Below are positions 53,955 to 64,000 of a stretch of 64,000 bases of DNA, one piece after another. Below the pieces are notes generated by a model, which was not told the DNA's origin, made no database searches, and saw only the letters and a list, made by a program, of their open reading frames with translations. The position numbers and the translations under genes are program-made. Source of the stretch: Gigaspora margarita (taxonomy: Eukaryota; Glomeromycota; Glomeromycetes; Diversisporales; Gigasporaceae). How positions within the stretch are numbered: position 1 is the first letter of the stretch; each line of letters begins with the position of its first letter. The stretch lies in contig WTPW01000010.1 in NCBI GenBank assembly GCA_009809945.1, positions 433,254 through 497,253 on the forward strand, given 5' to 3'.

Positions 53955-54266
53955 ATCACACCACTGGTATTCAACACCACTATAATTTTTATTATAAGCT
54001 ACAGTGTAATGTAAAAATCAGATATAATGCAAATTTTTGATATTTTTTAAAAAATAACTTTAATGCAAAAATTCATTTATAAAATCATCTTTGAGGTTCT
54101 AACAAAAAAAATTTCTTGTAAAATTTTGGTATAACCTATGCCCCTGATCTATCCCAGGCCTTAACCCTAATCCTAATATTAATTGAAATTTACTTTTTGG
54201 TTTTATTTTGATTTGATATTAAACAAATTTCATCATATTACTAGTGTTGAACACCACAGGTGCGAT
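53955..54266. mobile_element. Candidate MITE related to 5875-6218
   Basis: CACCACTGGTATTCAACACC on the left and CACCTGTGGTGTTCAACACT in reverse on the right form the TIR. The outer ends resemble CGCACYTATGGTGTTTTA. The borders are approximate and no duplication is resolved. Confidence 0.45.
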
Positions 54267-55294
54267 ATATAGGTTTTGTTTAAAGTTATTATATATTTAG
54301 ATATATATCTGAGTTTTTACTTTTAACAATAAATTTAAACAATAAAAGTTTTTTTTAGCTTTGTAAATAGTTTTCATTAAATCTAATAAAGATAAAAACA
54401 TGTCTTACCTTTAATATTTAAAAAAAATAAATAAATTTAAGGTAAGCTTTAGCTATTTTAGTAGATTTAAAGTAGTCTAAGTTTTTTAATTTGAACTATT
54501 TTATATAATAATCTCAATAAATTACAATAAAAATACAAACATAATCTTATTTTTAACAATAAAAAAAGCAACTAACCTTTTATAAATAATATATAATAAA
54601 GCTTTTATAAAAAGTATGCTTTTAACAAAACCTTAGATTAATAAATTTTAAAATTAATGTTTTAACAAAAATTAGGTAATTTCTTTTTGAAAATTTCAGA
54701 TCGTATGATTTCTTATTTGCATAAATGATTTATTTTTATTAGATGTTTACAAGTACAGTATGTTTTTACTATTTTATTATTGTAACTCAATATTCAAATA
54801 ATTTTGTGCAATTTTTATATTAATTTGTTTTATTCTTCTATCGTAAGGCTAGATACTATGATTTTACGTATCAAATATAAATAAATTTTATGAAACAAAT
54901 CATGTAATTGATAGATTGTCAACATTAGGTAAATGTCAATGGTAACAGATGATTTTGTAGCTACTTAGATACATGGATCGAAAATATAATGTATACAATA
55001 CGTACGTACGTAAAATTTATAAATTTATTATAACTCAACGTATAGCTACACGATGGCTCGATTCGAAATAAAGAACGAAAATGTCGAAAAAATTAATAAT
55101 AAACGCATATTATATCATGTGATTAATAAAACATCATAAACATAATGTAATAAAAGGAATTTCTTATAAAAAGAATCATAAATAAAGTTCTTATATCTTA
55201 GGAAAATAAAATCCATAAATATATATTTAAATATATATATATATTATCCCGAGAAAAGAATAAAATTCAAAAAAAATCATAATTATACTCTTAA
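54267..55294. other. Intergenic, boundary between repeat-rich and gene-bearing DNA
   Basis: To about 54880 it is AT-rich and low in CG. From about 54880 onward CG dinucleotides become common (TACGTACGTACG near 55005, CGATTCGAAATAAAGAACG near 55058). It probably includes the 3' flank of the velvet gene. No other gene is recognised. Confidence 0.45.
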
Positions 55295-57001
55295 TTATTC
55301 TGTTGAATCCTTTTGCCCCTTTTTATCAGAACGGGTTGCGATTTTAACACCTTGGCTGCTGAATGCCCGAGACAAAGAGGTAGTTTCTGATCATAATAAA
55401 GAGTAATTATTATATAAGCATATATTATTGTTATTAAAAAATGCCTTTAAACCTCAAATTTTTTTGAAAATTTAAGACTACTATTAATTTAGCGTTCACA
55501 AATTGTATCCACCAATTTTATTGTAAAAATAAATCATGTGGGTACAAATCAATTGCTAAACAGAATAGTAGCTTTTTTTCTTTGAAACAATTATTGAGAA
55601 TTAAAGGAAAGAATACAATATCAGATGAATATGTTTAAGAAATGATTATACCGATCATGCCCGGAAACTTTTTTGCTGAATATGCAACAAAAGGTTCAGA
55701 TTTCACGGACGCAATAACGCTCATTGGATGAAGACCAGTATTCACCATCCCTTGACTTTTATAAAAATGAATGAGATCAGATTAATTTATGTCATAAAAT
55801 TAAAAAATTGTTTTTTATTTTGCGCACACATTTATCTATAAACCAAATCCGAATAGCAGGCTACATTCTGCATAGATCGGAAAAACATCGGAAAAATGAA
55901 ATTCTCCGTAAACATTATTAAATGCGCGTGGTTCATACATAAACAAAAATGTTATATACATATAAAATTTTCTTACCATCCAATATACATTAAACTGAAC
56001 TCAAAATAAAAATCACCATCTGTACGAATGCTGAGGTCTTGAAATACAAAAAAAATCCCCACTCTTCCTTCATGATCTGTCAGTTTTCTTCCGTTTGCTA
56101 TTAAATTTCCGAGTAGGTTCCTTGTATTTGTTTGGCTTCTAAAGCCAAGCTGTGATGTCGGGTGCATTACTAAAGACGCCTCTTCGTGTGTTCCACACTT
56201 ATAGGGAGTTGCATGAAGAACAAAGAAAGTATGTTCGATGTCTCTAGCAAGTTAAAATTCAATAAAAATATAAGTCAACAGATATATCTTTAATTGCATA
56301 TTCAAAATAACTTACTCTATATCCACCGGTTTTCCGGTTTCATCACTAACTAATAACTGTACGATCGGTAATGGTGACAACGAACGTCTATCCTATAAAC
56401 ACGGAAAAAGTAAGATTTCGCAAAGATTAATTTTGAAACATGTTTCAATACACCTATAAATTATAATGTACACTTTATCTTTAAATCTCAAATTTAAAAG
56501 ATTATTACTCTATTACTTTAAACCAAAAACCAAAATTTTATTTTTTAAAATAAGAATGAATCTGTAGATTCAATTTAATTTAAAGCCAAACAGACGGCAT
56601 ATCTTTAACAATTGTGAATTAAAGACAATATATATCATTTACCTTCTCCCCGAAACCACACATACGGGCTCGCTCTGACGTTTGCACTATGTATAAACTA
56701 TACTTTCGGTTTGGAACACTGCATAAAAAGCAAGATATAAAAATAATATAACATATATATTATTTAATTAATATATATATATAACGAGTAAAAAAAAAGC
56801 GTAAAGATTCAGTAGTATTCACCCCGTTTGTGTTGGTGCAAGTGTAGATTGAATCATTTCTCTTGTTGCATATTGAAGATAATTCTGTGTCCTTGGACTC
56901 TGGAAAGATTGTGTTGAGGTGCTATGTTCAAAAATCGCATTAGTTTGATCCATTCGATATGTGTTATTAGGGAAAGTTGATGCGTGTGAATAGTTTTCCA
57001 T
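55295..57001 (-). CDS. Velvet-domain regulator (VosA/VelB-like), six exons
   Basis: Velvet proteins are fungal nuclear regulators that bind DNA and each other through one fold and link development, light response and secondary metabolism. Exons on the minus strand are 57001-56823, 56718-56643, 56392-56316, 56243-55977, 55755-55652 and 55386-55295. Their lengths sum to 795 bases, giving 264 residues and TAA, with every junction in phase and GT/AG borders (introns 72-265 bp). Family motifs in order: YSLYIVQTSERARMCGFGEK (66-85), DRRSLSPLPIVQLLV (86-100), FFVLHATPY (117-125), RNLLGNLIANGRKL (152-165), GIFFVFQDLSIRTDG (173-187), FVAYSAKKFPGMIE (222-235) and LSRAFSSQGVKIATR (239-253). The first about 60 residues are Ser/Thr/Gln-rich and not conserved. 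The start at 57001 is the first ATG of a long exon. A further exon at 57199-57159, also in phase, could extend the N-terminus. The closest subfamily is uncertain. I see no damage, so it is probably functional. Confidence 0.9.
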
Positions 57002-57228
57002 AAAACGATGTAAAGTCGAAAATGATTGTACGAAAATGTCAAGTACTCGAGTGTACTTTGGAAAACTAATATATATAAAAAAAATATAAACTTTTTTATA
57101 AAAGAAAACGAGAAAAATCATTGGTTTAATTAACACGACCACTTCGAATATGTCTTACCAATTATCAAAAGGATCAAATATTAATATAATAACTGAGGGC
57201 TAAGCATTAGCTTTCAGCTTTTATATAC

Positions 57229-57230
<2 letters not shown>

Positions 57231-57257
<27 letters not shown>
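57231..57257. repeat. Poly-A tract upstream of the velvet gene
   Basis: An A run of about 27 bases lies some 230 bases upstream of the proposed velvet start. On the minus (coding) strand it is a poly-T tract, as is common in fungal promoters. Any regulatory role is an inference. Confidence 0.4.
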
Positions 57258-57259
<2 letters not shown>

Positions 57260-57517
57260 ATTTAGACTTATTTATAACGCGGCGTTAGTAAATTATGAAT
57301 TTTTATTTTATATTTCGAAAATTATTATTTACTTTTGACAAATATAAATAAATTTTCATTTATTTGTATGCATCAGAATTGTGGAATGGTATGTTAAAAG
57401 AAAATTTATCCATAATGGACAGAAGAAGCAAATGATAAGACACGCGTTTTCTTGCATGGAAATCTCTAACCCATATTTTGTCATATGAGTGTTCTATTTT
57501 AATATTTTAATATCAGT

Positions 57518-57630
57518 TTAGGTTTGTCCGATAGTTCGGAAATTGGAATAATTTGGAATTTGGAATGGTTTGGAAATTGGAAAGTTTGGAAATTGGAATA
57601 GTTTCTATATTTTGGAAACCTATCATATAT
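57518..57630. repeat. TTTGGAAATTGGAAT degenerate tandem between short inverted ends
   Basis: Units such as GGAAATTGGAATAATTTGGA repeat about six times between TAGGTTTGTCC and, in reverse, TAGGTTTCCAAA. It could be a small hAT-like MITE, but no clear duplication is seen. Confidence 0.45.
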
Positions 57631-60600
57631 TAAATAAATATATATATATATATATTAACTTTAATGTAATGTTTACCTAACCATATTGACAATTGAATAC
57701 TTTATGGGCACTCGGCTATAATCAAAGGGTGATATATTTGTCTATTATGTGATAAAAGATATCAAATCTTATTCTGTAGATTTTCACATGTTACTATAGT
57801 TCCCATCTGCATTAAAGTGAAGTGATAATAATTTATAGTTGCATTTTTTGTAATACGGAAACTAAGTTTATAGTTTATACTGTCAATAATATGTTAAATG
57901 ATTATTATTCGAATCGGGTACTGTAACCATTTACTTTTTATAGTCGTCAATAAAAGATACATCACGTACATTCGTACGTGCATAGCAACATAAACTAATA
58001 TTATCCCTTACACCATCTTACTACCATAGCGTAAACTTCAAATATACTGTGATATATGCAGTATAATATATATAGATATATATTGTATAATCTATCCAAA
58101 TCAATCATAAAATTAGAATAGCAAATTTCTGCAAATACTTTCTGGATTTCATAAATTAAATGTTTATGTTCAAAGTACAGGCAGTACAGCAATTGATAAT
58201 GAAGCAGGCTAACCGAAGAGCAAAGTAAAACAAATATTATTATTTATCAGTATAACTGAAATTTGTACATTGAAAAGGTGTTCAATGGGTTGTCACGTGA
58301 GATTATTGAAAAACGTGAATATTATGGTTCAAAAGAAAAACAAATAACTGCTAACTTTATATCAAAAAAGTTTGCAAAATTGTGAATAATATGAATAATA
58401 TTCAGATTAATAAAAGAAAGGAAATTAAAAAATAGGAGAAACTGAAGTCAAATCTATTTTGACATATAAAAATATCTGGAACGTAAATTGTATATATCTT
58501 ATATGCTTTCCTTAGCCCTAACTTAAACCTTAATATTAGTTACAAGGTTTCAACTTTTACTCGAATTATCCAGACCAGACACCATTAAGTCACTAGTCTT
58601 TCAATTACTCCCCGGACAATTCTATAATGTTAAACTAACATATATAATATGCATATTCTAATGTATTCCGCCAAAAAAAAAACATACCGGTATTCTAAAG
58701 TGTAAAACAATGATTTTTTTTTTAAATTTATGCAGCCATGTATATTCAACCAATAGAGTCACGCATACACACGGTTATGAAGTTATATCTATGCATAATA
58801 AACAAACCCTGATGAACTATCTTACCTTGTTTAGTGTGGCGTCTTCCTAATATTTTATGCATTACGAACATAAAATAAAATTTTCAATTATGCACTCCTA
58901 AACTAATATAAACTAAAATCAATTTGTAATTGTATATGTAATGCATAAATATTACGGAAGAAGCTCTCTCCAGGTTACCATCAAGTATTTCCGATGTACT
59001 AAATAAGGTAATGTAACTATTAAAATTGAAAATTTCTTTACTGAAGACATAAACTCAATGAAAAAAAAAAACCAGTATTTTTACGCGGCAAAGATCTTGG
59101 CTAAAAAGTGTAAACTAGAAAGAATCAGGATATTCCTTCCTTAATAGATTTGTTTAGTTACGCTGATTTGTTACAGTGTCTTTAAACGATCAATAATCAT
59201 GCGGTTAGCTGATGAAGCATAAAAGGTGCATGCATCTAAAAGAACCACAAGTATGTAAAGTACCAATCATCACGAAAGTTTTAGTCGCGTCTTAGTAACA
59301 TGCACTATAGGCGGCATTCGGAAGCCATAAAAATATTTATTTAGTCAAGTTACTAATCCACAATAGTGCTTATTAAATATTTTAGTTTATCGTATAAACG
59401 GATAATCTCATAAAAGTCGCGGCAGACGCATTCCGTTATCAGAATGATAATTGTAATAGTAATTAAGCGTGTGACGAAAGGCTAATCAAACAAAGAATTA
59501 TAAACTAAATAGTTTGTTCTGTGGTAGATCAAAGGCGCCCGCTCATGACCCACGCATATTACTTTAGATTTTTTTTTTTTTCGGAAAATTTTTTATTCCG
59601 TACCTTTTATACTAAAGTGCTTTATCAGAATATATCTTGGATCAAAGATGCACACCATGTATCCCAACGCGTAATTAAAAATCCTATTTTGATTACGGAA
59701 AGCCCGGTATCACGTTGTCTTCCTTTTAATAGTAGCTGCAAGTTTTAAAGTTTTTTTATGGCCCCACTATAATCAAAAGTTCTTTCGAACGTAAATTTTT
59801 TGATTTTCTAAATGACTAACCCCTAAAAGAAAGTGGTGCAAACGTCCTTACAAAGTAGTGCAAATGACTTATCTGGAAACAATAAGTAATAATTATAAAG
59901 GAAATGATGCACGCGATGTAGCACACACTTAACACACTTACTTAGATCTTCATCTCTGACATTTTTTTTACGGGCTTAAATTATCAGCGATGAATATCTG
60001 GGCTTAAGTTCGTGTCATCACTAGCGCTCACGAATATTCTTACTCCACAGTAAATTTCAATCATTAAAACTGCATCATTATATATCGATATGGTTTTTGG
60101 ATGTGGGTATCTTGAATATTTTGTGCATTTAAATCTTGTCTATGTTTTCTGATACATAGTTAGTAATGATTGTTACTGTATTATGTTTGTCATCTCATGT
60201 TGAACTAGAAATAAGTTTCAACGTATTCGTTTATGTTGCAGCGGCTACATCATAAACCTTATTTTAATTACTATTTATAGGATTAATTAAATATTTAAAA
60301 TATTTAATCCTTACAAATGTTTTAGCTGGGGTATTACCAATTAGAATAAATAACCAGCCCAGAGACACTATAATTTTACTAGGTGTATATGCTAGCACAA
60401 GAAGCATATTTAGCAATTTTAACTGATGCACATAATTTCTATTTGTCCATTTATTCCCTAAAGGAGGTCATTTGAATTAACTCCGAGCAAACCAGAGACT
60501 TTTGATATTCAAACAACGACCACAATACTAAATATTCTGATGCCTAATAAAATCGAAAAGCGGGATGTTTTTTTCAAAATTGCCTATCATCTCTCTTATT

Positions 60601-61000
60601 CTTGGCGTTTTACTATTTTCTTTATTTTCTATCCTTCTTTACTATCAAATGTATGCTATTATCACGTGATATCCCCCGAAATATGTCGATGATCTGTTGT
60701 TTATTCATTACATAATGTAAACCCGAACCCAGGGAGTTACCTAATTTTAGGTAATATCCAATATTGACATAGAAAACCTCTCTAAAATCCTACACCAAAA
60801 TTAATATTCTTATGCATGACAACCACGGGGCACATTCAACTACCCCAAGGACGCCGCCAAAAAAACTTTCAGCAATGTGGCTTTTGTATTACATAAATTA
60901 TTTGAAAAAATTTTTTATTATCACTTTATTATACATACCGATACGTATATAGATACCCAATATATTGTTTGATATCATTCGATAAGTCATAAGTGATTAT
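57631..61000. other. Largely non-repetitive intergenic DNA, no recognisable gene
   Basis: CG-containing, mostly unique-looking sequence with short open frames only. A 75-codon plus frame at 59521-59748 has no recognised motif and a poly-T core. Patches around 59090-59420 and 60330-60600 are less AT-rich and could hold small exons or regulatory DNA, but I cannot support a gene model. No tRNA was found. Confidence 0.4.
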
Positions 61001-61018
61001 CCAAATTGAATTATAATT

Positions 61019-62120
61019 TTTTTTTTTTTTTTTTTTTTTGCTCATGTTTATTGTGTTTGTAAGAAAGAAATAAATTTATAATCATAAATATTTGTACTCT
61101 TAGTATAAACTTTAAATACAAGAAAAAATAACATAAATATCCGGTTTTATTTGCTTTTAAAAAAATATGACTAATATATATTATATACAAACAATTACTG
61201 CTTGTAATATGATTAATTATATTCAATTTAAATTATATTTATTTTTTATTAAGATAACTCTTTAATAATTTAATAAATTTTGTAAAAAATTTATTAGTTT
61301 ACACATAATATTTCGGGTACGTAGAACTACAAATTCGTGTAACATATAAATTTTAGGTCAAAACATTAATCCCGTTTAAGGTTAGGATAAAAGTTATCTT
61401 TAGTGTTAGAAAAAAATATAGTTTATGCTAAAATACTTTTATTAGAACCCCCAAAGTTGGTTTATATCTAGGGTTTTGAAATATTAGCATACTCGTATAT
61501 ATCACATGTATGCAAATAAAATTTTTATTTTAAAATTACAGTATAATTTTTTGGTTTAAACAAGTGGTTAAAATAAAATAAAATTTATAATATAGTAGTT
61601 TATAAGTTTGATGTTAATATTGTTATTATACAGCGCGGGACACCATAAACCAATATCTTTTTATATATATTTTACAAAAATTGATATAACTAAAAATAAT
61701 AAAAATTTTTTTAAAAAATTTTTTTAGCCAATTTGTAGCTTTAAGTCTAAGCTACAATTTGACTAGAAAATATTTTTACGCGGTTATATCAATTTAAATT
61801 TAAAGTTTACTAAGAATTGAAACTTTGGCATTTAATATAAAAAAAAAAAACTATTATGTTATTTTTGACCAATCACAATTGATTATATTATATTAGCCAA
61901 TCAAAATTGATAATTTGATTATGTGATTTTAAAATTTGGCGCATTTTACAAAATAAAAGGTGTCGATTTATGCTGTCTAGTACTATATATTGACATTTAC
62001 AAATTAGGCCTTAGGTAAAGTTTATATAGTAAATTTTAATAATATGATATAATTGTAAAAAGGTTTTAAATTTTATTTTACAATTGTTAATTTAGAAATT
62101 TAATTTAGGGTGTTATTTTA
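61019..62120. other. AT-rich interval with a hairpin at 61677-61798
   Basis: It begins with a T run of about 21 bases. ATTGATATAAC at about 61680 and GTTATATCAAT at about 61787 bound a hairpin whose centre is TGTAGCTTTAAGTCTAAGCT. TTTGACCAATCACAATTGAT and AGCCAATCAAAATTGATAAT (about 61865-61915) are short inverted words. No gene is seen. Confidence 0.4.
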
Positions 62121-62310
62121 TGGAGACATGTCGCCATGGCGACCCCCGTGATCGACCAATCAAAGTCGATCACGTGTATCCTTATATTTTTTTGTTTTTT
62201 TTTTTTTAAGTTTTTTTTTTAAGTTTTTTTTTTTTTTTAATAATAATTTATTAATTTAATTTTTTAAGTTTTTTTTTTATTTTAATAATAATTTATTAAT
62301 TTAATTTTTT

Positions 62311-62563
62311 NNNNNNNNNNNNNNNNNNNNNNNNNNNNNNNNNNNNNNNNNNNNNNNNNNNNNNNNNNNNNNNNNNNNNNNNNNNNNNNNNNNNNNNNNN
62401 NNNNNNNNNNNNNNNNNNNNNNNNNNNNNNNNNNNNNNNNNNNNNNNNNNNNNNNNNNNNNNNNNNNNNNNNNNNNNNNNNNNNNNNNNNNNNNNNNNNN
62501 NNNNNNNNNNNNNNNNNNNNNNNNNNNNNNNNNNNNNNNNNNNNNNNNNNNNNNNNNNNNNNN
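62311..62563. other. Assembly gap (253 N)
   Basis: Unresolved bases at the boundary of T-rich and GC-rich repeat. Confidence 0.99.
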
Positions 62564-63120
62564 GCGGACTAAAGATCGACCAAGAACAAAGAAAAAGTCC
62601 ACCAAGAAACGACCGGAAACCCCCACCGAAAAACGACGAATTTACCGAAAGAACCCACGAAAACTGACGAAGTTACCGAAGGAACCCGAAAACGACAAAG
62701 AACTTATAGGAAACCCCACCGAAAACCGACGAAAACTCACCAAAAAACGACGAAGAATCTTAAAAAGACGAAGAACCTTAAATAACAACGAGCCTATTGA
62801 ATTAACCACCGAAAAACAACTAGAAGTACCCACAAAAAAACAACCTACCGAATCACCGAAACGCGACTTCACGCTCCTACTGCGGCTCCAACGACGACTC
62901 TAAAGAAACCGGAAAAAAACAACTTACCGAATCACCGAAATACACCGCGACTCCTACTACGGCTTCGAAATCTACCGCGACTCCTACTACGGCTTCGAAA
63001 TCCACCGCGACTCCTACTACGACTCCAACGACTACCGAAATCCACCGCAACTTCACGCTCCTACTACGACTCCAACGACAACTCCAGCGACGGCTCCAAC
63101 GACGGCTCCAGCGACGCTCC
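62564..63120. repeat. GC-rich low-complexity block with a 30-bp minisatellite
   Basis: The first half has variations of CCGAAAACGACGAA. From about 62945 a 30-bp unit beginning CCGCGACTCCTACTACGGCT repeats about three times, then decays into CTCCAACGACGGCTCCAGCG. The block is open in frames on both strands (plus: Lys/Arg/Thr-rich, from about 62566 to 62901). With no start codon and such simple composition I do not call a gene. Confidence 0.65.
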
Positions 63121-63279
63121 AAAAAAAAAAAAAAATTAAAAGTTAAAAAAAAAATAATAAAACAAATAGAAAAAAAAAATAAATCAAAAAAATAAAAAAA
63201 AAAAACATTTATTTATATGATCGGCAATCTGTAAAATGATTGGCCGATCATATAGGGTCGCCATAGCGACATGTCGCCA

Positions 63280-64000
63280 GAAACATTTTTCCTTTAATTT
63301 AAACCCAATTTTACAAATTTGTTTATATAGTTTTTTTTAGTAGTATTATTTAAAAAATAATTATATATAGTCAACCTCTATACAATTATTTTTTTATAAT
63401 TATATTATATGAAAATATCTTTTTTTATTATATGTTTATTTAATTATTCTTTTTATAAAATTAAATCACTTTACAAACATATTTTAAAAAAAATGTTTAA
63501 GTATAATTATATAAAAGATTAACTATACTAGATATAAAAATATATATTTATAAAAAGATAACAATTTAAAAAAGAAGAAATCTATTTGTTGCACCCCACA
63601 ACACACCTTATTTGTCATAAGTTTATTTATAACTCTAAATTTTATTAAGATAACACCTATTGTACTTCTAACAAAAAATGATCCTCTTGCAATTTTGTAT
63701 TAATTTTAATTCTAATTTTTACTTTAATATTAATAAGACCTTAAGACTTTATGGGCTGTGATTTTGTTACAAGTATAACAAATAGTTTTTTTCTTTAAAA
63801 AAATAGCTTTACAAAAATATTACTTTTTTAAAAAAAATTTATAAATTATAAAACCAATATACAAGATTTATTTCTTTGTTTTTAAAAATAAAACTTGTAG
63901 TTTAAATTTAAATTTAAAGTTGAACTAATTGAACAATAAGTTTATAATTTTTACAATATATAGTCTAAAAATTTAAAAAAAAATTATATTTTAATTAATA
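63280..64000. other. AT-rich tail of the window
   Basis: Low-complexity A/T sequence without TIRs, RNA genes or open frames of note. Confidence 0.5.

Larger units (their letters stand above)
62121..63279. mobile_element. TIR element with hairpin ends and GC-rich minisatellite core
   Basis: The left end TGGAGACATGTCGCCATGGC and right end in reverse TGGCGACATGTCGCTATGGC both continue GACC. Next on each side comes a hairpin: GTGATCGACCAATCA...TCGATCAC on the left, ATGATCGGC...GGCCGATCAT on the right. T/A homopolymers, a gap and a GC-rich repeat fill the interior. No target duplication is clear. Confidence 0.7.

Noticed and set aside
59521..59748. 75-codon open frame in the gene island
   Set aside because: No domain, homopolymer core and no splice-consistent neighbours. 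It could be a chance frame.

Overview
This window looks like a TE-dense chromosome segment from an AT-rich eukaryote, most likely an early-diverging fungus. An arbuscular-mycorrhizal fungus (Glomeromycotina, Rhizophagus-like) is the best guess. That is an inference from five things: very AT-rich, poly-A/T-laden DNA; non-LTR retrotransposons carrying ORF1, APE endonuclease, RT and RNase H; a Sel1-like repeat relic; an intron-rich velvet-domain gene; and spliceosomal signals (TACTAAT branch sites followed by T-rich tracts and CAG). There is no sign of operons, ribosome binding sites or other bacterial organisation. Four runs of N (18307-19018, 32782-32929, 46302-47182, 62311-62563) interrupt the assembly.

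The only host gene that can be assembled cleanly is a six-exon velvet-domain regulator on the minus strand (55295-57001, 264 aa predicted). The flanks at about 54.9-61 kb have more CG dinucleotides and fewer recognisable repeats than the rest, so this is probably the gene-bearing island.

The remaining sequence is a set of nested mobile elements. 0.2-1.1 kb: palindromic Harbinger-like MITE. 1.5-9.6 kb: a Tc1/mariner-like element with long terminal inverted repeats (TIRs) and a transposase relic, filled with MITEs, palindromes and a tRNA-derived SINE. 9.8-22.6 kb: LINE-1, split near its 3' end by a 3.2 kb TIR element and enclosed by a Harbinger-like TIR pair. 21.3-26.8 kb: two arrays of alternating palindromes. 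27.2-45.8 kb: the much more decayed LINE-2, cut by a 6.2 kb TIR element and then by a nested stack (39.7-44.7 kb) whose inner element carries a Sel1-like fragment and an isolated exon-like segment. 45.9-52.3 kb: two further copies of the 6.2 kb element's family, a pogo-like TIR element and a GC-richer island. 52.3-54.3 kb: MITEs and a second SINE. 62.1-63.3 kb: a TIR element with a GC-rich minisatellite.

Several insertions are supported by target-site duplications (TSDs), and a few also by an uninterrupted homologous site in the same window, so the nesting order can be read directly. The most unusual signal is a 20-bp box, TAAGTAAACTTGTTCAGCAC or its complement, that recurs in sequence-diverged palindromic elements. 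In the arrays it alternates at about 142 and 185 bp, and it keeps a similar alternation in two elements elsewhere.
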